The translations under genes and the position numbers were made by a program. From Gemmatimonadales bacterium (GTDB taxonomy: Bacteria; Gemmatimonadota; Gemmatimonadetes; Gemmatimonadales; GWC2-71-9), in assembly GCA_019637315.1 (NCBI GenBank), contig JAHBVU010000007.1, forward strand, positions 1 through 64,000: a DNA stretch of 64,000 nucleotides, written 5' to 3'. This document shows, piece by piece, positions 47,665 through 55,798 of the stretch; position 1 is the stretch's first letter; each line of letters opens with the position of its first letter. Below the pieces are notes generated by a model. It was not told the DNA's origin and searched no databases. It saw only the letters and a list, made by a program, of their open reading frames with translations.

Positions 47665-48261
47665 TCACCGCGCCCGAGCCAAGATGACCGAGGCGTCTTC
47701 CGGCAAGCGTCCGAGGCCGCCTGCAATTCGCTCGATCATCGATTCGAGCGGGCTGTGCCGGTGGCGCCAAAGGGCTGCCAGTTCCCAGACGTCCACGACG
47801 CCATCGGCAGCCAGGGCCAAGGCCCCACCTCGCGGCCACGGCAGGGTCCTGACCGTCGGCACTTTGGGAAGCCCGAGACCGACCGTACCAGGCTCGCTGG
47901 TCAGGACGGCCGGGACGTCGCCCGCGACGAAGCCGTAGACGCTGCCGATACCCGCAAACTGAAGTTCGCCGCGGTCCGGGTCGATGCGGACGATTCCCAG
48001 CGAAACGCCGCCCCCGCCGCCGAGGGCCCGGTGGGCCGGCTCGAAGACCGAGGCCGGATGGTTGTCCGCCTGCCGACGGACCACCCCTTCGACCACCCGA
48101 ACAGCGGCCTCCGCCTCGGCGCTGCGCCCCGTAGCGTCGATCAAGGCGAGAATGACGTCGTCGCCGCGGTCGATCACGACCGCCGCGTCACCCGAATGCG
48201 CCGTACCGGCCAGGGGTACGCAGCGCGTCAGGCTCTCGATCCTCGTCAGAGCGGATATCAT
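47665..48261 (-). CDS. RsbX/SpoIIE-like phosphatase domain protein
   Basis: A compact 198-residue PP2C-superfamily protein in the SpoIIE/RsbX style. It has HSGDAAVVI (metal-site Asp), LALIDATGRSAEAEAAV instead of the usual DGHG segment, GGGGGVSLGIVRID, FAGIGSV and ALAADGVVD. RsbX-type enzymes reset stressosome proteins by dephosphorylation. The missing His and altered metal box raise the chance of low or altered activity. It is convergent with the AlkA-type gene and divergent from the second receiver. Confidence 0.65.
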   Translation of the reverse strand: MISALTRIESLTRCVPLAGTAHSGDAAVVIDRGDDVILALIDATGRSAEAEAAVRVVEGVVRRQADNHPASVFEPAHRALGGGGGVSLGIVRIDPDRGELQFAGIGSVYGFVAGDVPAVLTSEPGTVGLGLPKVPTVRTLPWPRGGALALAADGVVDVWELAALWRHRHSPLESMIERIAGGLGRLPEDASVILARAR

Positions 48262-48370
48262 GGCTCAACTATCGGCCGGACCTGACGATAGCTCAAATCT
48301 GGGGATGCGTGACTCGCATCTCGACACTATGTTTCGAGACTTGTTCAACAGGGAAGGCCCGGACATCCTG

Positions 48371-48739
48371 ATGCGGATCCTGCTTGTCGATGACGATGAT
48401 ATGAGCCGCCGGACCATTGACCAGATGCTGACTCGAGCCGGTCACGAGGTCACCAGCACTGGCAGTGGCTCCGAAGCGCTGACGCTGTTTCGGGAAAGCA
48501 GCGTGGACCTGATCGTTACAGACCTGATCATGCCGGACACGGATGGCCTGGAACTGATCCAGGAACTCCGTAAGCTCGACCCGAAGGTCCGAATTCTGGC
48601 CATTTCCGGGGGCGGGCGCGTCAACGCCAATGAGTACCTCACGGTCGCGCGTAAGTTCGGCGCCGCCGGCATTCTGGCCAAGCCGTTTTCCAATCAGGAG
48701 TTCAAGGACGCCATCAACGCCTTGATGAGCGCCAAGTAG
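48371..48739 (+). CDS. Single-domain response regulator, copy 2
   Basis: A 122-residue receiver starting MRILLVDDDDM. Phospho-acceptor Asp sits in VTDLIMPD, followed by AISGGGR and LAKPFSN. No output domain is present. The frame is open farther upstream with ATGs at 48305 and 48329, but the family start at 48371 is preferred. It ends in front of a strong hairpin and tRNA-Asn. With the RsbX-like gene next to it, it may belong to a partner-switching or phosphorelay network (inference). Confidence 0.85.
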   Translation: MRILLVDDDDMSRRTIDQMLTRAGHEVTSTGSGSEALTLFRESSVDLIVTDLIMPDTDGLELIQELRKLDPKVRILAISGGGRVNANEYLTVARKFGAAGILAKPFSNQEFKDAINALMSAK

Positions 48740-48759
48740 CGGAGGGGCTCGAGACGCGA

Positions 48760-48797
48760 AACGCCCCGGTTGCATCGAACGATGCGACCGGGGCGTT
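48760..48797. terminator. Strong hairpin between response regulator and tRNA-Asn
   Basis: The arm AACGCCCCGGTTGCATCG (48760-48777) is complementary to 48780-48797 apart from one G-T wobble, leaving only a tiny loop. It lies 20 bp after the receiver stop on one side and 20 bp past the tRNA 3' end on the other, so it can stop both convergent transcripts. No T-run is present, so termination would rely on the stem alone or on Rho. Confidence 0.6.
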
Positions 48798-48817
48798 GCC
48801 TTAAAGACTTTCAAGTA

Positions 48818-48890
48818 CTCCCGAGACAGGACTCGAACCTGTGACCCGCTGATTAACAGTCAGCTGCTCTACCAACTGAGCTACTCGGGA
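48818..48890 (-). tRNA. tRNA-Asn (anticodon GUU)
   Basis: The reverse complement gives a 73-nt cloverleaf: acceptor TCCCGAG/CTCGGGA with discriminator G, D-arm GCTCAGTTGGTAGAGC, anticodon stem CTGAC pairs around loop CTGTTAA (anticodon GTT), and T-arm GGTTCGAGTCC. CCA is not encoded. No tRNA neighbours are present. Confidence 0.97.
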
Positions 48891-48913
48891 TCGTGCGCTT
48901 GCGCGCGACGCAT

Positions 48914-48942
48914 AAAGTACCCGGGGCCCTCCCGACGAGCAA
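48914..48942 (-). promoter_or_regulatory. Candidate promoter of tRNA-Asn
   Basis: On the minus strand TTGCTC (48942-48937) and TACTTT (48919-48914) are separated by 17 nt, followed by the tRNA 5' end 24 nt later. The spacing is that of a sigma70-type promoter; the hexamers match only partly. Confidence 0.4.
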
Positions 48943-49203
48943 CCACCCGGGCGGACCCCGCCAAGTTGGCCCCTGATCGATTCCGATCCAGTCGGTTTTC
49001 ACCGTATCTGCAGGATCATGCATTTGCCCGAGCCTCGGACCTGACACCTGGCAAGAACTTCCGACCCGGTCAAAACCCAACAGGACAAAGACTTACTGGC
49101 ACCCCCCACGACCGGGGGTCGAATAGTGAACAGTAGCTGCCGTTGAGACGCGGGACCAGGCTGCAATGATCGGCACGATTCGAGTCCTCGACCCTGGTGC
49201 TTA

Positions 49204-49215
49204 AAATCATGATTT
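49204..49215. promoter_or_regulatory. Perfect 12-bp palindrome upstream of holB
   Basis: AAATCATGATTT reads the same on both strands and sits 66 bp before the holB ATG. In DNA of this GC content an A/T-rich perfect palindrome of this length is unusual, which suggests an operator, but no regulator is identified. Confidence 0.4.
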
Positions 49216-49281
49216 GAAACAACTTACACGGTCGCAGACCCCTTCTTTCCCGCTGCCGGTCCGGTTAACTTTTCACCCCGT

Positions 49282-50367
49282 ATGAGCGACCCGTTCATCA
49301 TCGGACACGAGCAGGCGCGGACCAACCTGGCCGCGGCGCACCAAGCCGGCCGGCTGCCGCAAGTCCTCCTGGTTACCGGAGAGCGCGGGGTTGGTAAGCA
49401 GACCTTGGGGCGCTGGCTCGCTGCGCTGACGTTATGCGAGAATGCCGGCGCCCCGTGTGGCACCTGCCGGGGCTGCCGGCTGGTTGCCGGGCTCAGTCAT
49501 CCGGATTTCCACTGGTTCGTCCCGATACCGCGCCCCAAGGCATCAGATCCCGACAAGCAGGTCGAGGAGGTCCGCGAAACGCTGGGCGAAGTCATGGCGG
49601 GCCGCCGGGAAAACTCCGCCTATCTGCCCCCAGACGGTCTGGCGATGCACGGGGTTGCCTCGGCACGCCTGATTCTCCGAACGGGAACCCTGACCACGGT
49701 CCACGGCGGGCGCCGGGTCATTCTGATCGGTGGAGCCGAGCGCCTGGTTCCCCAGGAAGCCAATCAGGAGGCGGCCAACGCGCTGCTCAAGTTCCTGGAA
49801 GAGCCGACCGCCCAGACGATCGTGGTCCTGACCACGACCGATCCCTCGCGGGTCCTGCCGACGATTCGCTCGAGAGCGGTTCCGATTCGGCTCGGGCGAC
49901 TCACGCCGGACCAGGTCGAGGCCGGGCTGACCCGCCTGGCGCCCACCCTCTCAGCGGCGGAGCGCCGCCAGCGGGCCGCCCACGCCGACGGATCGATCGG
50001 GCGCGCCCTGGCGGTCGAGGGCGGAGCAGCGATCAACGACGAGGTCGAGCAGCTGCTCACCGCCACGCGCGACGGTGGCAGCGCCCGCTTCGAGCGGGTG
50101 CTCAAGCAAGGACCTTGGGCGGCCCGGGGCGATTTCAGCCTGCTGCTCGACGGCCTGACCCAGGTGTTGAGCAATGCCGCCCGGGCAACCGCGGGAGGCC
50201 CCGCCGAGCCGGTTCCGGCCATGCTCAGGGACGTCCGAGTACCGGGTCGTTTCCTCCGGGCCCTCGACCGAATCGAGGCAGTGCGGGAAGCCGCGCGAGT
50301 CAACGTCAACCCGCAGTTGCTCCTGGCCACCCTCACTGCGGAGCTATCGGACGCGCTATGGGCTTGA
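49282..50367 (+). CDS. holB: DNA polymerase III subunit delta prime
   Basis: Clamp-loader subunit of the AAA+ family, 361 residues. It has a modified P-loop GERGVGKQT (33-41), the zinc module [14 protein letters not shown] (about 53-66) seen in delta-prime and Dna[16 protein letters not shown], and RSRAVPI near the sensor-1 region. It is the first gene of holB-moaC-lytic transglycosylase; its end overlaps moaC by 10 nt. The genes share no evident pathway. Confidence 0.9.
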   Translation: MSDPFIIGHEQARTNLAAAHQAGRLPQVLLVTGERGVGKQTLGRWLAALTLCENAGAPCGTCRGCRLVAGLSHPDFHWFVPIPRPKASDPDKQVEEVRETLGEVMAGRRENSAYLPPDGLAMHGVASARLILRTGTLTTVHGGRRVILIGGAERLVPQEANQEAANALLKFLEEPTAQTIVVLTTTDPSRVLPTIRSRAVPIRLGRLTPDQVEAGLTRLAPTLSAAERRQRAAHADGSIGRALAVEGGAAINDEVEQLLTATRDGGSARFERVLKQGPWAARGDFSLLLDGLTQVLSNAARATAGGPAEPVPAMLRDVRVPGRFLRALDRIEAVREAARVNVNPQLLLATLTAELSDALWA

Positions 50368-50843
50368 GCCATATCGACGCCGAGGGACGCGCCAACATGG
50401 TCGACGTCTCCGCGAAAACGCCGACCGAGCGGACCGCCACTGCCGAAGGATGGGTCAGGATGTCGGCTGTCGGGTTCGACCAGGTCCGGACCAACAGTCT
50501 TGCCAAAGGCGACGTGCTCGGCACCGCGCGGCTGGCGGGGATTGCGGGAGCCAAGCGCACGGCAGACCTGATTCCGCTGTGTCACCAGCTCCCTCTCGAT
50601 AAGGTCAGCGTCGAAATCGTGTTAGATGAGGCCCTTCCAGGCGTCCATATAACGGCGACCGCGAAGGTCACGGCCCGAACCGGGGTGGAAATGGAAGCCC
50701 TGACCGCGGTTTCAGTCGCCGCTCTGACAGTGTACGACATGGTAAAGGCAGTCGATCGGGCCATGGAGATCGGTCCGATCCGCCTGGTTGCCAAACAGGG
50801 GGGGCGCAGCGGGGTCTACCACCGCGACGCCACGCCCGAATAG
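50358..50843 (+). CDS. moaC: Cyclic pyranopterin monophosphate synthase
   Basis: Second step of molybdenum cofactor synthesis: converts the MoaA product to cPMP. At 161 residues it has the full family pattern: [37 protein letters not shown] (in part, about 50-78), [21 protein letters not shown] and the active-site Lys in [11 protein letters not shown]. The ATG at 50358 lies inside the end of holB, indicating coupled translation. No other moa gene is in the window. Confidence 0.95.
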   Translation: MGLSHIDAEGRANMVDVSAKTPTERTATAEGWVRMSAVGFDQVRTNSLAKGDVLGTARLAGIAGAKRTADLIPLCHQLPLDKVSVEIVLDEALPGVHITATAKVTARTGVEMEALTAVSVAALTVYDMVKAVDRAMEIGPIRLVAKQGGRSGVYHRDATPE

Positions 50844-50858
50844 ACGAAGGAGACACCA

Positions 50859-51542
50859 ATGCAGCGGATACGACGGACAGCAGGCCTGATTCTACAGCGC
50901 GGCACCCTGCTCCTGGCAAGCGGGTTGCTCCTGGGGGTCGGCATGAGCGTGTCGGAGCGGTTGACGGCGGCGCGGGACGTCCCGCCGGCCCCGCCGGCCG
51001 ATGTCGATCACGAGCTGTCCCGACTCAGCAGGCTGGTCGAGGAACTGGAGGGAAAGTTGTCGGTCACTGATCTCAAGCTCGATCGGCTGACGCGGGTGGC
51101 GCAGTACTCGACGGCATACCGCATTCCTGCGAACTTGGCGGGGCAGATCTATGATGCCGCGGTCGCGGAAGGGCTGCATCCCTCCCTCGGCTTCCAGCTG
51201 GTCAAGGTCGAAAGCAGCTTCCGCTCAAATGCACAGTCGTCCATGCAGGCACTCGGGCTGACCCAGGTCCGTCTCGCCACCGCCCAGGAAGTCGACCCGA
51301 CGATCACCCGGCGGGACCTGCTCGTTCCGGAGACCAATCTGCGGATCGGCTTCCGGGTCCTGCGCCGGTTGCTGGCCAAGTACGATCACGATCTGGAAAT
51401 GGCGCTGCGGGCGTATAACCTGGGACCGACGGGTGCGATGATGTCGTTCGAGGATACCACCTCCAACGCCCGCGTTGCCGTCTACGCGGATAAGGTCATG
51501 CGCGGCGTGCGGGGAGCTCCCGTCACGCCGCGCCGACCCTGA
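50859..51542 (+). CDS. Membrane-anchored lytic transglycosylase (SLT domain)
   Basis: A 227-residue protein with an N-terminal membrane helix (about 8-30), a short coiled coil (DHELSRLSRLVEELEGKL) and an SLT domain (about 85-220). The catalytic Glu lies in LVKVESSFRSNA (about 115-126), followed by ALGLTQVRLATA and RAYNLGP. It cleaves peptidoglycan glycan strands. The ribosome binding site AAGGAG is strong. It is convergent with an MltD-like gene one base away, so two murein transglycosylases face each other. Confidence 0.9.
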   Translation: MQRIRRTAGLILQRGTLLLASGLLLGVGMSVSERLTAARDVPPAPPADVDHELSRLSRLVEELEGKLSVTDLKLDRLTRVAQYSTAYRIPANLAGQIYDAAVAEGLHPSLGFQLVKVESSFRSNAQSSMQALGLTQVRLATAQEVDPTITRRDLLVPETNLRIGFRVLRRLLAKYDHDLEMALRAYNLGPTGAMMSFEDTTSNARVAVYADKVMRGVRGAPVTPRRP

Positions 51543-53228
51543 TCACTTCGGAATGGTCAGGCGCTGTCCCGCCCGGAGTGCGGAGGCCGACGACAGCTGG
51601 TTGGCCGCCATCAGTTGCTGCACCGACACCCCGTAGCGCCGCGAAATGGCCGACAGGGTGTCGCCGCGACGAACGAGGTACACCGTGGGGGTTGCCGCCG
51701 CGGTCCTCGCGGGCGCCTGCGCAGCAGTTGCGCGCCCCGATTCCGAACCGCTGACCCGGATCCGCTGACCCACCCGAATCACACTGCTGGCCCGAATCCC
51801 GTTGAGACGCTGGATCTGGCTGAGCGACATCCCGTACCGCCGCGCAATTCCGCCCAACGTTTCGCCCTGACGAACGACATGGACTCCAGCTGAGGCCGGT
51901 TCGGCCCCGCGCAGGCGCGCGATGCCGGGAATCCTGAGCACCGTGCCCCGCTTGAGCGGGCCGCTGGCAATCTCGGGATTGTAGCGGGTCAGCTCGGCGG
52001 TCGTCATACCATAGCGACGTCCGATGGCGCGAAGGGTTTCGTTGGGGCGCACGGTGTGTGCGATGGTCGGCAGGCGTTCGGCGCTCGGCAGCGCAGCAAG
52101 CGCTTCACTGGCCGCCACGCCGGCCCCAACCGGCACTCGAACCCACCAGGTGGACGATCCGGGCGGCGTCACCCCGCGCAGGTAGTGTGGATTGAGGCCG
52201 GTAATGACGCTGGCCTCGGCCCCGCTGGCCGTCGCCACGACCTCGAGGCTGGTCGGCTCACTGACCGCGACCGAGTCGTAGGCGTACGGCTCGACCTTCG
52301 GAATCGGGTCGAAACCGTACTTCTCCGGCTGCTTCGCGATCATCGCGGCCGCAATCAGCTTCGGAACGTAGTCCTTGGTTTCCTGATGCAGGTAATTCGA
52401 CTCACGGAGGTGGAAGAAGCGATCGTCGCCCGTGGTGTCGGCAGCGAGTTCGCCGGCGAAGTCGGCCGGGTTGAAGTACTCCACATCGGCACCCGCACCG
52501 AGCATCCGCAGGCCGCGAGACACCCGGCCTCCGCCACCATTGTACGCCGCCGCCGCGAGGTAGTGGGATCCGGAGAACCGACGGGTCAGGTCAGCGAGAT
52601 ACCGGGTGGCCGCCAGGGTGGCTTTCACCGGGTCTCGCCGCTCGTCGACCCAGCCATCGACCCGCAGCCCGTACTCCCGAGCGGTCGGCCGCATGAACTG
52701 CCACATTCCGACTGCGTAGGAGCGGCTCACGGCGGTGTTCGAATACCCCGACTCGATCAGGGCGAGATACAGCAGGTCTCGCGGCAGCGAATGCGCAGCG
52801 AGCGCGTTATGGATCATCGGCTCGTAGACGGGCAGCCGTTCGAGCCAGACCGCCATCCGTTCGCGGGCGCGGGTCTGGAAGAAATCGAGGTAGAACTGGA
52901 CCCGAGAATGTTCGGCGTACCGGGCCACATTGATGTCGAAGAGAGCACTCAGGCTGACTTCAGCCTCGGTCTCGGCTGCAGACACGTCGTGCAGCTCATC
53001 GAGCATCGCCATGTCCTTCTCGTCCTGCACCGAGTCGGCTGCGAGCCTGCGCAACAATCCGGTGTCCGAGGCAGCACCCTTGGCACCAAGCTCAGCAGCC
53101 TGGGCGCCGGGCGCCTGATCGGCCGCCACGGGTGCCGGACGGAGCACCGGGTTTCCACCATTGGGAGCAACGGAGGCACACCCCGCCCCTCCTCCGACCA
53201 CGAATACGACAGCGAGCCAGCGCTTCAT
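51543..53228 (-). CDS. MltD-like lytic transglycosylase lipoprotein with three LysM repeats
   Basis: A 561-residue lipoprotein (Cys17 after MKRWLAVVFVVGGGAG). The SLT domain (about 120-300) carries catalytic Glu in LYLALIESGYSN, then SYAVGMWQFMRPTA and LAAAAYNGG. Three LysM repeats follow: HTVRPNETLRAIG, HVVRQGETLGGIA and YLVRRGDTLSAIS, each about 45 residues. LysM repeats bind peptidoglycan and position the enzyme. Architecture and length match MltD. Confidence 0.93.
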   Translation of the reverse strand: MKRWLAVVFVVGGGAGCASVAPNGGNPVLRPAPVAADQAPGAQAAELGAKGAASDTGLLRRLAADSVQDEKDMAMLDELHDVSAAETEAEVSLSALFDINVARYAEHSRVQFYLDFFQTRARERMAVWLERLPVYEPMIHNALAAHSLPRDLLYLALIESGYSNTAVSRSYAVGMWQFMRPTAREYGLRVDGWVDERRDPVKATLAATRYLADLTRRFSGSHYLAAAAYNGGGGRVSRGLRMLGAGADVEYFNPADFAGELAADTTGDDRFFHLRESNYLHQETKDYVPKLIAAAMIAKQPEKYGFDPIPKVEPYAYDSVAVSEPTSLEVVATASGAEASVITGLNPHYLRGVTPPGSSTWWVRVPVGAGVAASEALAALPSAERLPTIAHTVRPNETLRAIGRRYGMTTAELTRYNPEIASGPLKRGTVLRIPGIARLRGAEPASAGVHVVRQGETLGGIARRYGMSLSQIQRLNGIRASSVIRVGQRIRVSGSESGRATAAQAPARTAAATPTVYLVRRGDTLSAISRRYGVSVQQLMAANQLSSASALRAGQRLTIPK

Positions 53229-53371
53229 ATCACCTCGCCCACGGTGATTGGAAATCGACCGTTGATTCAGAGTCCAGGTTGCAAGTTAACCGTGTGAGCG
53301 GGTCCAGTGAGACCCAATCAGAAGTTTGATGCCCGAACCGGGCAAACCGTTGCAATGTATGAAATTGGCCA

Positions 53372-53779
53372 CTAATGCCTCAACTCGCTCGACGAACCGA
53401 TCAGGCGGTTCGTGGCATTCAGGACCGCAAGGGCCGCGCCGCGAGGGGAGTCCTCCTGAACCAGGGCCGACCCGACGACCCGCGGGCCGTCCATCCGTCC
53501 CTGCGTGGCAAGCGATGCGATCACCACGGTCGCATCGAACGCCCTGACGGCCTTGACCCCAACGAGTTCGAAGACGGCCTCCGGCATTGCCCGGGAGATC
53601 GCCGCCAGGCACGCCTGGGCGGCACAGCGCATTTCCCCGGCGGGTGAGGACAGGCCCGCGGCCTCGCCTACGAAGGGCGTGCTGGTCGGCCACGACAGCA
53701 CCACGCGGGCGCGGCACAACCCGGTTGCGTCCCGGTCGAGAACGAACTCCGCAAACTTGAGACGGCCGCGGCCCTCCAC
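53372..53779 (-). CDS. Conserved-looking small protein, unknown function
   Basis: A 135-residue soluble protein with regular alternation of strands and helices; the C-terminal end contains AALAVLNATNRLIG. I do not recognise a domain. The start is GTG at 53779, directly after the stop of the preceding 85-residue gene (no gap). The region 53372-54292 thus forms a three-gene block read toward the left edge, downstream of ilvE. The codon pattern and lack of internal stops favour a true gene. Confidence 0.6.
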   Translation of the reverse strand: MEGRGRLKFAEFVLDRDATGLCRARVVLSWPTSTPFVGEAAGLSSPAGEMRCAAQACLAAISRAMPEAVFELVGVKAVRAFDATVVIASLATQGRMDGPRVVGSALVQEDSPRGAALAVLNATNRLIGSSSELRH

Positions 53780-54037
53780 TCAGGCGGCCCCGGAATCGAG
53801 ATTGACCTCGAGCTGCGGACCGAGCTCGTCGAGCGGCAAAGCCACGTCGACCGAGAGGTGCGGACGCCCGGCATCGTCGAGCTCGATGGCCACGACCAGG
53901 ATTCGACCGTCGTCCAGCTCGACTTTGAGCTGACGAAGATCGGACCGCATCACACAATCACCGATGGTCTCGCCCTTGAGTGCCTGGAGCGTTCCAGCCA
54001 CCCGGCGGAGATCCTGGAGCGGAATCTGCTGCAACAT
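53780..54037 (-). CDS. Small unknown protein (85 aa), ilvE-downstream block
   Basis: This acidic 85-residue protein has a helical start (LQQIPLQDLRRVAGTLQAL) followed by strand-rich DLRQLKVELDDGRILVVAIELD. No family is recognised. It lies 9 bp after the previous small gene and directly abuts the next one, which suggests one transcript. The LDDGRILVVAIELDD segment resembles a small beta-sandwich edge, without a motif that would assign function. Confidence 0.55.
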   Translation of the reverse strand: MLQQIPLQDLRRVAGTLQALKGETIGDCVMRSDLRQLKVELDDGRILVVAIELDDAGRPHLSVDVALPLDELGPQLEVNLDSGAA

Positions 54038-54046
54038 GATACTCGC

Positions 54047-54292
54047 CTATCGCCGCGCCAGATACTCAGTGAGCACTTCCTGCAGCTCCCGATTTGAGAG
54101 CTTCTCGGCCTGAGCGTAGATGGTCGCCTTGGAAGTCGACTGCATGGGGACGGGCGCCCAGAACCGCTTGGGAACCGGACCGGAGGATCGGAACGAGAGG
54201 ACCAGGCCCCACTGCTCCGAGTTGGCCCGGCGCTCCGCAGCCATCGAGATGTTCCAGGTTTCGTCGCCTACCTCGAGCACGCGCCAGGGCAC
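54047..54292 (-). CDS. Small unknown protein (81 aa), ilvE-downstream block
   Basis: An 81-residue protein starting at GTG 54292 behind GGAGG. The fold looks like a small strand-rich domain (WRVLEVGDETWNISMAAE, WGLVLSFRSSG) followed by a C-terminal helix (SNRELQEVLTEYL). I do not recognise it. It begins the three-gene block 103 bp after ilvE and a perfect 10-bp hairpin, so it may have a separate promoter or be attenuated. Confidence 0.6.
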   Translation of the reverse strand: MPWRVLEVGDETWNISMAAERRANSEQWGLVLSFRSSGPVPKRFWAPVPMQSTSKATIYAQAEKLSNRELQEVLTEYLARR

Positions 54293-54355
54293 GGGACGGC
54301 CTCCAAGAATAACCCGTGAATAATGAAGCCAGCCGCGTCGAGCGGCAATCCCGCA

Positions 54356-54381
54356 GTCCGCCCGGATATCGCCGGGCGGAC
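54356..54381 (-). terminator. Perfect 10-bp hairpin after ilvE
   Basis: GTCCGCCCGG (54356-54365) pairs exactly with CCGGGCGGAC (54372-54381) around a six-base loop. On the minus strand it begins 13 nt after the ilvE stop and is followed by no T-run. It may terminate or process the ilvE transcript before the three small genes. Confidence 0.5.
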
Positions 54382-54394
54382 CGCGGACCTGGCG

Positions 54395-55252
54395 CTACTC
54401 TCCGCGCACCAGGGCGCGATAACGCCGCATGATCTCCTGCGTTACCGGTCCGGGCCTGCCGGTGCCGATGGTGCGGCCGTCATAGAGCCGAACCGGGGCA
54501 ACCTCGGCTCCCGTCCCGCAGAGAAAGATCTCATCGGCGGTGTAGAGGTCATACCGGTTGAGCATGGCTTCGCGCGCGTCATATCCGGCGGCTGCGGCCA
54601 CCTCAAAAATGACCTGGCGCGTCACGCCAAGCAGAATTCCGGCGTGCGGCGGCGGGGTCTTGAGCACACCGTCCTTGACCATCCAGACGTTCATGCCCGA
54701 CCCCTCGCAGACGTGACCTGCCGAGTCGAGCATGATGGCGTCGTCGGCACCGGCGACGTTGGCCTCGTGCTTGGCGAAGACATGCGGGAGATAGTTGAGC
54801 GACTTGATCCGAGGCGACAACGCCTCGCGCTGCGGAATCGGGGTCCCGGCCGTGACCAACGCCAGGCCGTTCTCGTACCGATCGGACGGCCACATCTTGA
54901 TACCGTCGACGATAATGATCACCGTCGGCGAGGTGCACTTCTTGGGATCGATGCCGAGATCGCCGTCACCACGAGTGACGATAGGACGGATATAGGCTTC
55001 GGAAATGCCAAGCTTCGCGACACCCTCCTCGATCAGCCGCGCCATCTCTTCGCGCGGCATCGGGATGGTCATCGCAATCGCCTGTGCTGAATCGTACAGG
55101 CGATCGACATGTTCTTTGTTGCGAAACACCTTGCCGTTGTAGGCGCGGATGCCCTCAAATACCCCATCACCGTACAGCAGACCGTGATCGAACACGGATA
55201 CTTTGGCGGCGCTGCGATCGACCCAGGCGCCGTTCATCCAGATAATGGCCAT
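54395..55252 (-). CDS. ilvE: Branched-chain amino acid aminotransferase
   Basis: PLP fold-type IV transaminase of 285 residues that interconverts Val, Leu and Ile with their 2-oxo acids. The catalytic Lys is in SPRIKSLNYLPHVFAK (about 148-163), FDHGLLYGDGVFEGIRAY marks the N-terminal domain and SGMNVWMV and GVTRQVIFEVA the cofactor region. D-amino acid transaminase or aminodeoxychorismate lyase share the fold, but NYLPHVFAKHEAN is IlvE-like. Three small genes follow on the same strand. Confidence 0.92.
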   Translation of the reverse strand: MAIIWMNGAWVDRSAAKVSVFDHGLLYGDGVFEGIRAYNGKVFRNKEHVDRLYDSAQAIAMTIPMPREEMARLIEEGVAKLGISEAYIRPIVTRGDGDLGIDPKKCTSPTVIIIVDGIKMWPSDRYENGLALVTAGTPIPQREALSPRIKSLNYLPHVFAKHEANVAGADDAIMLDSAGHVCEGSGMNVWMVKDGVLKTPPPHAGILLGVTRQVIFEVAAAAGYDAREAMLNRYDLYTADEIFLCGTGAEVAPVRLYDGRTIGTGRPGPVTQEIMRRYRALVRGE

Positions 55253-55323
55253 CAGACCGTCTCGTCTCGAGTTACCGTTTCACATTCGTTAGCGGACCCG
55301 GACAACTTAACCCTGCGAGTTAC

Positions 55324-55611
55324 TCACTGCAGAGCGGCGGGCCATTCTCGCGTCAGGTGTTCGCGTCGGATGATCAGATGGTGCCGGTTCAGCCAGTTGA
55401 GGGCCCGGTCGCGCGTGGTCATCCCGGTCTCGACCGGATCGAACGGGAAACCGTAATAGGTGATTCCATCGAGCTCATAGCACCAGACCGCCCCGTCCAA
55501 CCTGTGATCCGGCTGCTGCGGCCGCGCTTCCGGATCGTCCGCAGCGATGGCCCGCCACTCGATTGACTTATTGCACCAGCGAACCGTGTGCCGACCGACC
55601 GTTTTCGCCAC
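55324..55611 (-). CDS. Small unknown Trp-rich protein (95 aa)
   Basis: A 95-residue soluble protein rich in Trp, His and Arg (VRWCNKSIEWRAI, LDGAVWCYELDGITYYGF, LNWLNRHHLI). No family is recognised. The GTG at 55611 is chosen because AAGGAG precedes it with 7 nt spacing; a longer frame to 55689 has no such site. It stands alone upstream of ilvE on the same strand, 71 bp away. Confidence 0.55.
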   Translation of the reverse strand: MAKTVGRHTVRWCNKSIEWRAIAADDPEARPQQPDHRLDGAVWCYELDGITYYGFPFDPVETGMTTRDRALNWLNRHHLIIRREHLTREWPAALQ

Positions 55612-55798
55612 AACGACGCTCCTTTCTTGAGCCACGAGCGTTCTACCCGGGCATCCAGAGCCCCCAGGGACCATGGGGCGGGTCGGCATTCGATGCCGAC
55701 CCTCGGCGCTGTTCCAGCAATCAGAGTGCCAGATAATCAGACAGTCAAAAAATCAGACAGCAAATTGCCATTTTTACCTGTATGACCGGCTCAACTGA

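Larger units (their letters stand above)
48891..49281. other. Intergenic region between tRNA-Asn and holB
   Basis: About 391 bp with no convincing gene. It contains the candidate tRNA promoter near 48914-48942 and a perfect 12-bp palindrome at 49204-49215. The A/T-rich stretch around the palindrome stands out from the rest of this GC-rich window. Confidence 0.55.
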
